The notes: generated by a model not told the origin, from the sequence alone. Counted from the stretch's first letter, positions 25,509-34,140 are shown. The stretch: DNA of 64,000 nucleotides from Streptomyces achromogenes (GCF_030816715.1 NZ_JAUSYH010000001.1:7688001-7752000), one strand, 5' to 3'. Translations and numbers: made by a program.

Positions 25509-25719
25509 GGCACCCGCAGGACCGGACGGGAGCGTCCGTCGCCGACAGGCGGCGACGCTCCCGCGCTCGTTCGGCGGAACTGTTCGGCGACGCGATCACG
25601 AGGATCGTCCCGCCGGACCATGTCTTCGACCTCCCTGCGGAACCGGCGGCGCGGTGAGCACGTTGCAGAGGACACAAGGCACGGGACGGGATCGTGCCGA
25701 GCAGGGCGGGGAGGACGAG

Positions 25720-25956
25720 ATGCAGGAAGAACAGCAGGCGGAGCAACCCCAGCAGCAGGCGGAGCAACCGCAGGAACAGCAGGCAGGGCAGGAGCAGCAG
25801 GCGGACGCCGCCGAGGCCGGGCGCCGGGCGCGTTTCGGTGCACTGCCGGAGCGGGTGGACCCGCGGGATCTGGTGGAGGAGAGGCCGGCGACCCCGCGCG
25901 ACCCGGCGCGCGACGCCTACGACCCGGACCAGGTCGCGATCCGTTACGGCCTGTGA
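25720..25956 (+). CDS. Small Gln/Glu-rich conserved-looking hypothetical protein
   Basis: About 78 residues. The first half is a low-complexity run of Q, E and A; the second half is ordered-looking and charged (FGALPERVDPRDLVEERPA, then DPARDAYDPDQVAIRYGL). The start at ATG 25720 has GGGGAGG six nt upstream; a GTG at 25654 would lengthen it. I do not recognise a function. Two strong hairpins follow its stop codon, which supports it being a genuine transcribed gene. Confidence 0.6.
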   Translation: MQEEQQAEQPQQQAEQPQEQQAGQEQQADAAEAGRRARFGALPERVDPRDLVEERPATPRDPARDAYDPDQVAIRYGL

Positions 25957-25960
25957 GCCC

Positions 25961-26014
25961 GGCGAGGGCGGCCGGGACCGAGGCGTGTCCGCCCCGGTCC
26001 CGGCCGCCCTCGCC
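25961..26014. terminator. Perfect 20-bp hairpin between convergent genes
   Basis: GGCGAGGGCGGCCGGGACCG (25961-25980) is exactly complementary to 25995-26014 with a 14-nt loop. It starts four nt after the small gene's stop codon. A bidirectional terminator is likely. Confidence 0.85.
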
Positions 26015-26025
26015 CGGCCGCTTCC

Positions 26026-26080
26026 GGTGCCGTGACCGGAGAGGTTCACCGGCTCGGCGAACCTTTCCGGTCATGGCACC
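26026..26080. terminator. Second long hairpin before the IolG-like gene end
   Basis: Arms 26026-26047 and 26059-26080 (22 nt each) match at 20 positions around an 11-nt loop. It ends eight nt before the stop codon of the minus-strand dehydrogenase gene and most likely terminates that operon. Confidence 0.8.
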
Positions 26081-26087
26081 GGTGGTG

Positions 26088-27092
26088 TCAGGAACCCCGT
26101 ACCTCCGCGATCGTCACCGGCCGGTGCTCGTGCAGGGACAGCGTGCACGCCTCGGCGATCCAGCCCGCCTCCAGCGCGTCCTCGATCGTGCAGGGCGAGG
26201 GGCGGGCACCGGCCACGACCTCGGTGAACGCGGTGAGTTCCGCGCGGTACGCGGCGGTGAAGCGGTCCATGAAGAAGTCGTGCGGGGTGCCGGCCGGGAA
26301 GGTGACCCCGGGCTCCACCGAGCGCAGCGGCAGCTTGTCCTCCAGGCCCACGGCGATCGAGTCGGTGAAGCCGTGGATCTCCATGCGCACGTCGTAACCC
26401 CGGGCGTTGTGGCGGGAGTTGGACACCACGGCGATCGTGCCGTCGTCGAGGGTGAGGATCGCGCCGGTGGTGTCGGCGTCGCCCGCCGCCTTGATGTAGT
26501 CGGCGCCCCGGTTGCCGCCCACCGCGTACACCTCGCTCACCTCGCGGCCCGTGACCCAGCGGATGATGTCGAAGTCGTGCACGGAGCAGTCCCGGAAGAT
26601 GCCGCCGGAGCCGGCCACGTACGCGGCGGGCGGCGGGGCCGGGTCCAGCGTGGTCGAGCGGACCGTGTGCAGTGTGCCCAGCTCACCGGCGCGCACGGCG
26701 GCCCGCGCGGCCACGAAGCCCGCGTCGAAACGGCGGTTGTAGCCGATCTGGATGGGCACCGCACTGCCCTGGACCGCCTTGAGCACCTCGACGCCCTCGG
26801 CCATCGTCCGGGCGACGGGCTTCTCGCAGAAGACGGGGACGCCCGCTTCGACGGCGGCGAGGATCAGACCCGGGTGGGCGTCGGTCGCGGCGGCGATCAC
26901 GACACCGTCCACCCCGGCGGCCAGCACGGCCTCGGGGGAGTCCGCCACCTCGGCGCCGAACCGCTCGGCGGCGGTCTTGGCGGCCTCGGCGAACGGATCG
27001 GCCACGACGAGCGACTCGACGGCGTCGAGTCCGGAGAGGGTCTCGGCGTGGAAGGCGCCGATGCGGCCGAGGCCGAGGATTCCGATGCGCAT
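26088..27092 (-). CDS. Inositol 2-dehydrogenase-like Gfo/Idh/MocA oxidoreductase
   Basis: A 334-residue NAD(P)-dependent sugar or polyol dehydrogenase. N-terminal Rossmann motif GILGLGRIGAFHAETL, the EKPVART motif with the conserved Lys, and in the second domain GYNRRFD and the His of DCSVHDFDIIRW. This arrangement is that of IolG-type myo-inositol 2-dehydrogenases, though other substrates are common in the family. AAGGAG lies 10 nt before the ATG. It is the last gene of a three-gene operon with a dioxygenase and an SDR and faces the sugar importer, so both may serve one catabolic route. Confidence 0.88.
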   Translation of the reverse strand: MRIGILGLGRIGAFHAETLSGLDAVESLVVADPFAEAAKTAAERFGAEVADSPEAVLAAGVDGVVIAAATDAHPGLILAAVEAGVPVFCEKPVARTMAEGVEVLKAVQGSAVPIQIGYNRRFDAGFVAARAAVRAGELGTLHTVRSTTLDPAPPPAAYVAGSGGIFRDCSVHDFDIIRWVTGREVSEVYAVGGNRGADYIKAAGDADTTGAILTLDDGTIAVVSNSRHNARGYDVRMEIHGFTDSIAVGLEDKLPLRSVEPGVTFPAGTPHDFFMDRFTAAYRAELTAFTEVVAGARPSPCTIEDALEAGWIAEACTLSLHEHRPVTIAEVRGS

Positions 27093-27110
27093 GAGGGTGC
27101 AGCTCCTTGA

Positions 27111-27145
27111 GGGTCTTGCGGGGGAGGGGGAGGGGGAGGGAACGG
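27111..27145. repeat. G-run tract between SDR and IolG-like genes
   Basis: Repeated GGGGGA units around 27120-27140 on the plus strand (C-runs on the transcript) fill part of the 132-bp gap inside the operon. The DNA could form a quadruplex. No gene is seen in the gap. Confidence 0.45.
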
Positions 27146-27224
27146 AGACGGTGAGGGGACGGAACGTCGAGGGGCAGCCGGGACGGGTACGGGGGACGGA
27201 CGGGAACGGGCGGCGGGCGGCCGT

Positions 27225-28001
27225 CTAGTCGAGCCCGCCGAGGACGTTCTGGTCCCAGTCGATCACCGAACCGGTGACCACGCCCGACCGGTCCGACAGC
27301 AGCAGGACGACGAAGTCGGCGATCTCGTCGGGTTGGCCCAGCCTGCCCATCGGCAACCTCGCGGCGGCCTGCTCGCGCCAGTCGTCGCCGGCGTCGTGGA
27401 AGGCCCGCTGCGTGGCGTCCTCGCCCTCGGTGGCCGTCCAGCCGATGTTGAGGCCGTTGATCCGGATGCGGTCGAAGCGGTGGGCGTGCGCGGCGTTGCG
27501 GGTGAGGCCCATGAGGCCGGCCTTGGCGGCGACGTACGGCGCGAGGAAGGGCTGTCCGCCGTGCGCCGAGGAGGTGATGACGTTGACGATCGTGCCGGGG
27601 GCCTCGCGGGACAGCATGTCCGCGACCGCCGCCTGCATGGCGAAGAACGGCGCCCGCAGATTGATCGCGATGTGCTGGTCGAACAGCTCGGGCGAGGTGT
27701 CCAGCAGCGTGCCCCGGGAGGTCAGCCCCGCCGAGTTCACCAGGCAGTCGACCCGTCCGTAGGCCGCCACCGTCTCGGCCACCGACGCCCGCGCCTGTTC
27801 GGCGTCCGCCAGGTCGGCCCGGACGAACACGGCCTTGCCGCCCGCGGCGGTCAGTTCCGCGACCAAGGCCTCGCCCGGCTCCCGCCGCCGTCCGGTGACG
27901 GCCACGAGGGCACCCTCGGCGATCGCGGCCCGCGCGACGGCCGCGCCCACGCCCTGGCTGCCGCCGTTGACGAGGACGACCTTGTCGTCGAGAAGTCCCA
28001 T
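27225..28001 (-). CDS. Short-chain dehydrogenase/reductase
   Basis: A 258-residue SDR. The cofactor motif is NGGSQGVG (the usual TG replaced by NG), then NSAGL, the catalytic Ser region VITSSAHGG and the YVAAKAG Tyr/Lys pair, ending with GSVIDWDQNVLGG. VTGRRRE after the second strand favours NADP. It lies 13 nt downstream of the dioxygenase gene and upstream of the IolG-like dehydrogenase, so it probably oxidises or reduces a hydroxyl of the same polyol or sugar. Confidence 0.92.
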   Translation of the reverse strand: MGLLDDKVVLVNGGSQGVGAAVARAAIAEGALVAVTGRRREPGEALVAELTAAGGKAVFVRADLADAEQARASVAETVAAYGRVDCLVNSAGLTSRGTLLDTSPELFDQHIAINLRAPFFAMQAAVADMLSREAPGTIVNVITSSAHGGQPFLAPYVAAKAGLMGLTRNAAHAHRFDRIRINGLNIGWTATEGEDATQRAFHDAGDDWREQAAARLPMGRLGQPDEIADFVVLLLSDRSGVVTGSVIDWDQNVLGGLD

Positions 28002-28014
28002 GTACGGGGTCCTT

Positions 28015-29184
28015 TCAGCTGGTGCGCCGTGCGGCGCCGGTTCGCAGCGCTTCCCGGAGCGTCCGGGGGGTCCATTCCTCGCGCAGCGCCTGCCGTACGA
28101 GGTCCGCCTGCGAGGGCGGGGCCAGTCCGTCGACCGGCGGGTCGGCGTCGAGGTTGGTGGGGAAGGGGTAGCCCTCGGCGCTCGCGGCGACGACCCGCTC
28201 CAGCCATTCCTCGCCGGCGCCCCGCGACCGGCGGCCGAGCAGCACGGGGAAGACCGCGTTCACCACCGCCTCCCGGTCCACGGTCTCCATCGCGCGCCCG
28301 AAGGCCGAGGACACCTGGAGCAGGTTGGCCGTCCGGCGCACACCGGCCGTGCGGTTGGCGCCGGCGGCGTGGAAGACGGCAGGGTTGAAGAACACGGCGT
28401 CGCCCTTGGCCAGCGGCAGCTGCACGTGCCGCTCGGCGAAGTAGGCCTGGAACTCCGGCCGCCGCCAGGCGAGATAGCCGGGCTCATAGGTCTGCGAGTA
28501 CGGCAGATACAGCGTGGGCCCGGACTCCACCGGCATGTCGCAGTGCGCGACCGCGCCCTGCAGCGTGAGCACGGGGGAGAGCCGGTGGACGTGCGCGGGG
28601 TAGGCGGCGGCCGCCTCGTCGGAGAGGAACCCCAGGTGGTAGTCGCGGTGCGGGCTCTGTGCCGCGCCGCCCGGGTTGACCACGTTGACCTGCGAGGTCA
28701 CCTGGTAGCCGGGACCGAGCCAGGCGCCGGCGACCAGGGCGAGGACGTCGCTCGCGTAGTAGTCGGCGAAGGCCTCCGGGTCGTGGAGGGCGGCCTTCTC
28801 CAGGGCGTTCCAGACGCGGTCGTTGGCGCCGGGCTTCGCGAAGTGGTCCCCGGCGGTCGCCCCCGAGGCGTGCTGCGCGGCGATGAGCGCGTCGAAGACG
28901 GCCGTCAGCCGGTCGACGACCGCCGTGTCGGGGAAGGCGCCGCGCAGCACGACCACGCCGGGGCCGTCGGAGAAGGCCCGCACCAGCTCGGCGCGCACCG
29001 CACGGCCGCCGTCACCGGCCGCCCGCAGGCGTGCGCTGTCGTAGACGAGGACGTTCTCCTCGACGGCCGCGGCGTGCGGGAAGCCGGCGAGGTCGGTCGT
29101 GCGCTCGACGAGCGAGCGGAACACGTCCAGGTCGCAGTCCTGCCCGGTCGGCCGGGCGGGACCCTGCGCGGAGGTGAAGGACAT
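28015..29184 (-). CDS. Phytanoyl-CoA-dioxygenase-family Fe(II)/2-oxoglutarate oxygenase
   Basis: A 389-residue non-haem iron oxygenase. The iron-binding facial triad is readable as His179 and Asp181 in SPHRDYH and distal His272 in VFHAAG; a downstream Arg (RRTANLLQ) may bind 2-oxoglutarate. Flanking motifs include LYLPYSQTYEPGYLAWR and KGDAVFFNPAVFH. Family members hydroxylate unactivated carbons using O2 and 2-oxoglutarate. The substrate is unknown, but being first in an operon with two alcohol dehydrogenases it may prepare a sugar-like compound for oxidation. AAGGGA precedes the ATG at 29184. Confidence 0.88.
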   Translation of the reverse strand: MSFTSAQGPARPTGQDCDLDVFRSLVERTTDLAGFPHAAAVEENVLVYDSARLRAAGDGGRAVRAELVRAFSDGPGVVVLRGAFPDTAVVDRLTAVFDALIAAQHASGATAGDHFAKPGANDRVWNALEKAALHDPEAFADYYASDVLALVAGAWLGPGYQVTSQVNVVNPGGAAQSPHRDYHLGFLSDEAAAAYPAHVHRLSPVLTLQGAVAHCDMPVESGPTLYLPYSQTYEPGYLAWRRPEFQAYFAERHVQLPLAKGDAVFFNPAVFHAAGANRTAGVRRTANLLQVSSAFGRAMETVDREAVVNAVFPVLLGRRSRGAGEEWLERVVAASAEGYPFPTNLDADPPVDGLAPPSQADLVRQALREEWTPRTLREALRTGAARRTS

Positions 29185-29226
29185 CGGCGTCCCTTCGATG
29201 ACAACGGCGGCTCAGCCCTGCCATTC

Positions 29227-29238
29227 TTGTCATGACAA
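29227..29238. promoter_or_regulatory. Palindromic operator in the dioxygenase/LacI divergent region
   Basis: TTGTCATGACAA is a perfect 12-bp palindrome centred in the 117-bp divergent gap. The LacI-family gene beginning at 29302 is its probable reader. Confidence 0.6.
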
Positions 29239-29301
29239 ACCCGTCGAACAACCAGCAGGCAGCCGTCAAAAACCCCTCAAGCCGATGCCGAGGAGCCTTC
29301 C

Positions 29302-30336
29302 GTGGGCCACCCCTTCCCCCTCCGTGAGATCGCGCGTCAGGCCGGTCTGAGTGAGGCGACCGTCGACCGGGTGCTCAACGGCAGGGGCGGGGTGCGCGAG
29401 TCCACCGCGCAGGAGGTGCGCCGGGCCGTCGCCGACCTGGACCGCCAGCGCACCCAGGTCAGGCTCGTCGGCCGCACCTTCATGATCGACATCGTGATGC
29501 AGGCGCCGGAACGGTTCACCACCGCCGTCCGCTCCGCCCTGGAGGCCGAGCTGCCGTCGCTGCACCCGGCGGTGCTGCGCTCGCGTTTCCACTTCCGCGA
29601 GACCGGACCGGCCGGGGAACTGGTGGCGACCCTGGACCGGATAGCCCGGCGCGGCTCGCAGGGCGTGATCCTCAAGGCGCCGGACGTTCCCGAGGTCACC
29701 GCGGCCGTCGGCCGGCTGGTGGCGGCCGGCATCCCGGTCGTCACGCTGGTCACGGACCTGCCCGCCAGCGCTCGGCTCGCCTACGTCGGCATCGACGACC
29801 GCGCGGCGGGTGCGACCGCCGCCTATCTCATGGGCCAGTGGCTGGGCGACCGGCCCGGCAATGTCCTCACCAGCCTGAGCAGCGGGTTCTTCCGCAACGA
29901 GGAGGAGCGCGAGATGGGCTTCCGCGGCGTGATGCGGGCCCGGCACCCGGAGCGGGCGCTCGTGGAGATCGTCGGCGGTCAGGGCCTGGACGCCACCCAG
30001 TACGACCTCGTGCGCGGCGCACTGGAGCGGGACCCGCAGATCCGCGCCGTCTACTCGATCGGCGGCGGCAACATCGCCGCCCTGCGCGCCTTCGCCGACC
30101 TCGGACGGACGTGCGCGGTGTTCGTCGCCCACGACCTCGACCAGGACAACACCCTGCTGCTTAGCGAGCACCGGCTGTCCGCGGTCCTCCACCACGACCT
30201 GCGCCACGACGTGCGCGAGGCCTGCCACACCGTGATGCGGGCGCACGGCGCGCTGCCGCCGGCCGGGCCTTCGCTGCCGTCGGCGATCCAGGTCGTCACG
30301 CCGTACAACATGCCGCCCCGGGCGGCGGCCGGCTGA
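29302..30336 (+). CDS. LacI-family transcriptional regulator
   Basis: A 344-residue repressor. The N-terminal HTH reads LREIARQAGLSEATVDRVLNGRGGV, with the hinge region following; the rest is a periplasmic-binding-protein-like effector domain with VTLVTDLPAS, YVGIDDRAAGATAAYLMG and AVYSIGGGN. The HTH is of the divergent kind with TVDRVLN rather than TVSRVLN. Start is the GTG at 29302, with GAGGAG upstream. It is divergent from the dioxygenase/SDR/IolG-like operon and presumably controls it in response to a sugar or polyol. Confidence 0.92.
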   Translation: MGHPFPLREIARQAGLSEATVDRVLNGRGGVRESTAQEVRRAVADLDRQRTQVRLVGRTFMIDIVMQAPERFTTAVRSALEAELPSLHPAVLRSRFHFRETGPAGELVATLDRIARRGSQGVILKAPDVPEVTAAVGRLVAAGIPVVTLVTDLPASARLAYVGIDDRAAGATAAYLMGQWLGDRPGNVLTSLSSGFFRNEEEREMGFRGVMRARHPERALVEIVGGQGLDATQYDLVRGALERDPQIRAVYSIGGGNIAALRAFADLGRTCAVFVAHDLDQDNTLLLSEHRLSAVLHHDLRHDVREACHTVMRAHGALPPAGPSLPSAIQVVTPYNMPPRAAAG

Positions 30337-30418
30337 CGCGGGCCGCCGCCCGGGGGCGTGCGCTTCCTCCGGTCCTCCCGGGCGTCCGGCCGGGTGGCGC
30401 GGACGCCTTCCCCGCGGC

Positions 30419-31087
30419 TCAGGCGCGCAGGGCGGGGGCGGCGGCCGCCGGGGCGACGCGGGCGGCGCTGCGGTACGTCGAGATCCCCACGGCCAGCAGC
30501 CAGTAGCTGAGGACGAAGCCCATCAGCGCCGTCGTGGCCCAGCCGTTCGCCGCGTAGAAGAACGCGGGGTCGTTGCCGAAGAACAGCGACGGCACGAACA
30601 CCAGGTTGACGCCGGCCAGGACCTGGGCGGAGCGGCCGGTCCAGCGCGGCAGCAGCCCGGTGCGGACGACGGCCTGGCCGAACGCGGTCAGGAACAGCGC
30701 CAGCATGAGGCGGGAGACCGACCCGTACAGGATGTAGGTGCCGCTGACGTCGATCGTCGGGTCGATCGGGTGGTCGACGGCGATGACCGCGCCGGCCTCG
30801 AGACCCATCGAGACCAGGGTGACCGTGGCGTACACGAGTCCGGTCGCGAAGGCGATCGAGCCGATCCACTCGTGGTCGGGACAGACGCGCCGGACCAGTT
30901 CCCGGAACGCGGTCACGAACACGACGAGGAACGCCAGGGCGACGATCCCGACCAGCAGCCGGGACAGGACGTTGACGTCCGGCGGGGGCCCCGAGTACAG
31001 GAAGTACAGCGGCACCTGGACGATGAGGGCGACGGCGGCGACGACGGCGGCGAGGCCGGTCAGGCGCCGGGCGACGGCTTCGGACAT
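30419..31087 (-). CDS. Six-helix integral membrane protein, DUF4386-like
   Basis: A 222-residue hydrophobic protein with about six transmembrane segments (for example LTGLAAVVAAVALIVQVPLY, LVGIVALAFLVVFVTAFREL and LVFVPSLFFGNDPAFFYA). The layout and the GLLPRWTGRS loop resemble DUF4386-type membrane proteins, which have no established function. It is transcribed alone between the first LacI gene and the second oxidoreductase gene. Confidence 0.75.
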   Translation of the reverse strand: MSEAVARRLTGLAAVVAAVALIVQVPLYFLYSGPPPDVNVLSRLLVGIVALAFLVVFVTAFRELVRRVCPDHEWIGSIAFATGLVYATVTLVSMGLEAGAVIAVDHPIDPTIDVSGTYILYGSVSRLMLALFLTAFGQAVVRTGLLPRWTGRSAQVLAGVNLVFVPSLFFGNDPAFFYAANGWATTALMGFVLSYWLLAVGISTYRSAARVAPAAAAPALRA

Positions 31088-31234
31088 GGGGTCCCCCGAG
31101 GTTTCGGCGTGGATGCGGCGCCGGCCTCTCGGATCCCGCGAGGCCCGTCCGGGCCGGCCCCTGAAGACTGCCGCCTCGCGCGGGCCAGGTCGCGGGGCCT
31201 GGGCGCCGGATCGGGGGTGGTTCTGACGCCACCC

Positions 31235-32392
31235 CTACGGGTGCACGTCGACCCAGGAGCGGCTCTCGGCGGAGCGCGACATCGCCTCCAGCACGGTCGC
31301 GCTGCGCACCGCGTCCGCGAGCGTCGCCCCGTGCGGGGCGCCCTCGGCGACCGAGCGCAGGAAGCGGTGGGCCTCCACGACCTTGAGGTCGTCGTAGCCC
31401 ATCGCGTTCGCGGCGCCCGGCTGGAAGGCGCCGAACTCGCCGTCGCCCGGACCCACGTACACCGTGCTGACCGGCTGGTCCTGGTACGTCGTGCCGCGGC
31501 TGACGCCCAGCTCGTTCATCCTCCTGAAGTCCCAGAACACCGCGCCCTCGGTGCCGTGCACCTCGAAGCCGTAGTCGTTCTGGGCGCCGACCGAGACCCG
31601 GCAGGCCTCGAGCACGCCCCGCGCGCCGGAGGCGAAGCGCAGCAGGCAGTTCACGTAGTCCTCGTTCTCGACCGGGCCGAGTTCGCCGCCCGCCGCGAGG
31701 CTGTGGCCCGCCGTCGCCCCTGTCGGGCGGGCCCGCTCCGGGACGAAGACGGCGGTGTCGGCCGCCAGCGACGTGATGTCGCCGAGCAGGAAGCGGGCCA
31801 GGTCGACGCCGTGCGAGGCCAGGTCGCCGAGCACCCCGCTGCCGCCGCGCTCCCGTTCGTACCGCCAGGTCAGCGCGCCGTCCGGGTGGGCCGCGTAGTC
31901 GCTGAGGAGACGGATGCGGACATGGGTGACGGCGCCCAGCTCGCCGGCGGCGATCAGCGCGCGGGCCGTCTCCACGGCGGGCGCGTTGCGGTAGTTGAAG
32001 CCGACGGCGCCCTGGACCCCGGCCCGGGCCACCGCGTCCGCCACCGCGACGGCGTCCTCACGGGCGAGGCCCACCGGCTTCTCGATCCAGATGTGCTTGC
32101 CGGCCTCGGCCATCGCGACGCCGATCTCGCGGTGCAGGAAGTTCGGTGCGGTGATGCTGACGGCCTGGACGCGCGGGTCGGTGGCCACCTCACGCCAGTT
32201 GCGGGTGGTGGCGGTGAAGCCGAACTGCGCGGCGGCCTCCTCCGCCCGGCCGGGGACCTCCTCGGCGACGACCACCAGCTCCGGACGCAGGGCGAGCTGC
32301 GGGTAGTGGTGCCGGACGCGGGCGTACGCCTGGGTGTGCACCCGGCCCATCCAGCCGAACCCGACGACGGCGACACCGAGCGCGTCCACCAT
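31235..32392 (-). CDS. Gfo/Idh/MocA-family oxidoreductase
   Basis: A 385-residue NAD(P)-dependent dehydrogenase. Cofactor motif VVGFGWMGRVHTQAY, the EKPVGL Lys motif (KHIWIEKPVGLA), VGFNYRNAPAV, and LGDLASHGVDLARFL with the catalytic His. The longer C-terminal domain contains FEVHGTEGAVFWDF. Such enzymes oxidise inositols, glucosides or their derivatives. Start: ATG 32392; an upstream GTG at 32401 adds three residues. It is divergent from a LacI gene whose operators flank its promoter. Confidence 0.9.
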   Translation of the reverse strand: MVDALGVAVVGFGWMGRVHTQAYARVRHHYPQLALRPELVVVAEEVPGRAEEAAAQFGFTATTRNWREVATDPRVQAVSITAPNFLHREIGVAMAEAGKHIWIEKPVGLAREDAVAVADAVARAGVQGAVGFNYRNAPAVETARALIAAGELGAVTHVRIRLLSDYAAHPDGALTWRYERERGGSGVLGDLASHGVDLARFLLGDITSLAADTAVFVPERARPTGATAGHSLAAGGELGPVENEDYVNCLLRFASGARGVLEACRVSVGAQNDYGFEVHGTEGAVFWDFRRMNELGVSRGTTYQDQPVSTVYVGPGDGEFGAFQPGAANAMGYDDLKVVEAHRFLRSVAEGAPHGATLADAVRSATVLEAMSRSAESRSWVDVHP

Positions 32393-32425
32393 GACGGCCA
32401 CCTCTCAGCCTTCGGCCGGCCCTCG

Positions 32426-32439
32426 ATGGACCGGTCCAT
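32426..32439. promoter_or_regulatory. LacI-type operator, oxidoreductase side
   Basis: ATGGACCGGTCCAT, a perfect 14-bp palindrome with the central CG typical of LacI operators, 34 nt upstream of the oxidoreductase start codon. Confidence 0.75.
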
Positions 32440-32581
32440 GTCCTGTCCAAGTCACCCTGAGGGCGGTCCGTCGAAGGTGTCAACCCTTTCGCGGCCTCGA
32501 TGCGCCGAGGGGCAGCGAGAGACAGTGAGGGAGACGGCGAGGGAGACAGCCGGAGACGGAACCCTTTGACAGCCGCGCGGT

Positions 32582-32601
32582 GACATGGAACGGTCCATGT
32601 C
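32582..32601. promoter_or_regulatory. LacI-type operator adjoining the LacI start codon
   Basis: GACATGGAACGGTCCATGTC has perfect 8-bp outer arms and shares the ATGGA...TCCAT half-sites with the operator at 32426. It ends directly before the ATG of the LacI gene, which suggests autoregulation. Confidence 0.75.
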
Positions 32602-33660
32602 ATGAGACCGCCGACCATCCGTGACGTCGCCGAGCGCGCGGGCGTGTCCAAATCCCTGGTCTCTCTCGTGCTGCGCGGCACCGGGCAGGTGCGCGCGGAG
32701 AAACGGGAGGCCGTCCTGCGCGCGGCCGGCGAACTGGGCTACCGGCCGAACACGGCCGCGCGCAGCCTCAGTGAACAGCGCGCCCTCCCGGGCCCTCCGG
32801 CACGACCGGACGGGAGGACCCCCATGGTCGGCGTCCTCCTGCACGACCTGCGCAACCCCTGGTACGTGGACCTCCTGGACGGCCTCAACTCCCTGCTGCA
32901 CGCGCACGGCCTGCACATGCTGCTCGCCGACGCCCGTCTGCACCGCCGCGTCGGGCAGGACCCGGCCGGCCCGTTCCTGGACCTCGGGGCGGACGGACTG
33001 GTGATCGTCGGGACGCTGCCCGACCCGGCGGCGCTCGGCGCGGTGGCGGAGCGGATCCCGGTCGTCGTCGCCGGCGCCCGGGAACCCGTCCCGCCGGGGG
33101 TCGACGTGGTCGCGGGCGACGACGAACAGGGCGCGCGCCTGGTCACCGAGCACCTGCTGGCGCTCGGTCACCGCCGCGTCGCGCACATCGCGGGGTACGG
33201 CGCGGTCGGCGAGCTGCGGCGGCGCAGCTTCGAGGCGGTGATGCGGGAGCACGGTGTGGAGCGGCCCGCCGTCGAGGCCAGTGACATGACCGAGGAGGGC
33301 GGCCACCGTGCCGCCGTGCGGCTGCTGGGCCGTTCCGACCGGCCGACGGCCGTGTTCGCCGTGAACGACATGGCCGGTGTCGGCGCGCTGTCGGCCGCCG
33401 AGGAGCTGGGCCTCGGCGTCCCGGGAGACCTCTCGGTGGTCGGCTACGACAACACCAGCATCTCCCGCCTGCGGCACCTGTGGCTGACCACCGTCGACAA
33501 CGCCGGCCACGAGGTCGGCCGACGGGCCGCCCGCTGCCTCCTGGACCGGTTCGAGGGGGGCGGGGGAGCAGGGGGCGGGGGAGCGGGGCGGCTGCAGCTC
33601 GCCGCGCCGCTGCTGGAGATCCGCGGGACGACGGCTCCACCGGTCCGGCTCACCGGTTGA
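32602..33660 (+). CDS. LacI-family transcriptional regulator
   Basis: A 352-residue repressor with HTH TIRDVAERAGVSKSLVSLVL, hinge helix region YRPNTAARSLSEQR and an effector domain (VGVLLHDLRNPWYVDLLDGL, HLLALGHRRVAHIAG, VFAVNDMAGVGALSAAEELG, LSVVGYDNTSISRL). Near the C-terminus a Gly-rich insertion (GGGGAGGGGAG) interrupts the fold. It is divergent from the second oxidoreductase gene with matching palindromes on both sides, so that gene is its evident target. Its last 11 nt overlap the convergent cupin gene. Confidence 0.94.
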   Translation: MRPPTIRDVAERAGVSKSLVSLVLRGTGQVRAEKREAVLRAAGELGYRPNTAARSLSEQRALPGPPARPDGRTPMVGVLLHDLRNPWYVDLLDGLNSLLHAHGLHMLLADARLHRRVGQDPAGPFLDLGADGLVIVGTLPDPAALGAVAERIPVVVAGAREPVPPGVDVVAGDDEQGARLVTEHLLALGHRRVAHIAGYGAVGELRRRSFEAVMREHGVERPAVEASDMTEEGGHRAAVRLLGRSDRPTAVFAVNDMAGVGALSAAEELGLGVPGDLSVVGYDNTSISRLRHLWLTTVDNAGHEVGRRAARCLLDRFEGGGGAGGGGAGRLQLAAPLLEIRGTTAPPVRLTG

Positions 33661-33994
33661 CCGCGTAGGCCTTCCGCAGCGTCTCGTGGACCGTCCAGGT
33701 CGTGCGGTCGCCCTCGCGCAGCACCGCCATGTCCCCGGGGCCCACGGTCAGCGTCGGCCCGCCCTCGACCTCGATGGTCGCCGAACCGCTGATCACGACG
33801 AACAGCTCGTCCGCCTCCGTGTCGGTGACCACGCCCGGGGTGATCTGCCAGATCCCCCGGATCTGCCGGCCGTCGTCGGACTCCCACACCACCGTGCCGC
33901 TGACCTCGGGGGTGCCGGAGACGATCTGCGCCGGGTCGAGCGGGTCGGGTTCGAGCGCGGCGTCGGGGATGTGGAGAGCGAAGCTGTGGGTCAT
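33650..33994 (-). CDS. Small cupin-domain protein
   Basis: A 114-residue single-domain cupin. The second half carries TEADELFVVISGSATIEVEG and TVGPGDMAVLREGDRTTW, the typical beta-barrel turns; the usual first-motif histidines are largely missing (ITPGVVTDTEADELF), so metal binding is doubtful. Cytosolic, function unknown. It overlaps the LacI gene tail to tail by 11 nt. Confidence 0.85.
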   Translation of the reverse strand: MTHSFALHIPDAALEPDPLDPAQIVSGTPEVSGTVVWESDDGRQIRGIWQITPGVVTDTEADELFVVISGSATIEVEGGPTLTVGPGDMAVLREGDRTTWTVHETLRKAYAVNR

Positions 33995-34140
33995 GCGGCG
34001 ACCCTAGCGAGGCGGGCCGCCCCCGCGGGCTGGACACCATGTGTGGCGTGCGCCCCGGCCGGGCGGCAGATCGTCGGGGCGGGGCGGGGCGGGGCCGCGC
34101 CGGGCCGTGTGCCGGGTGGGCGTCCTCCCGCCGTCCGCGG

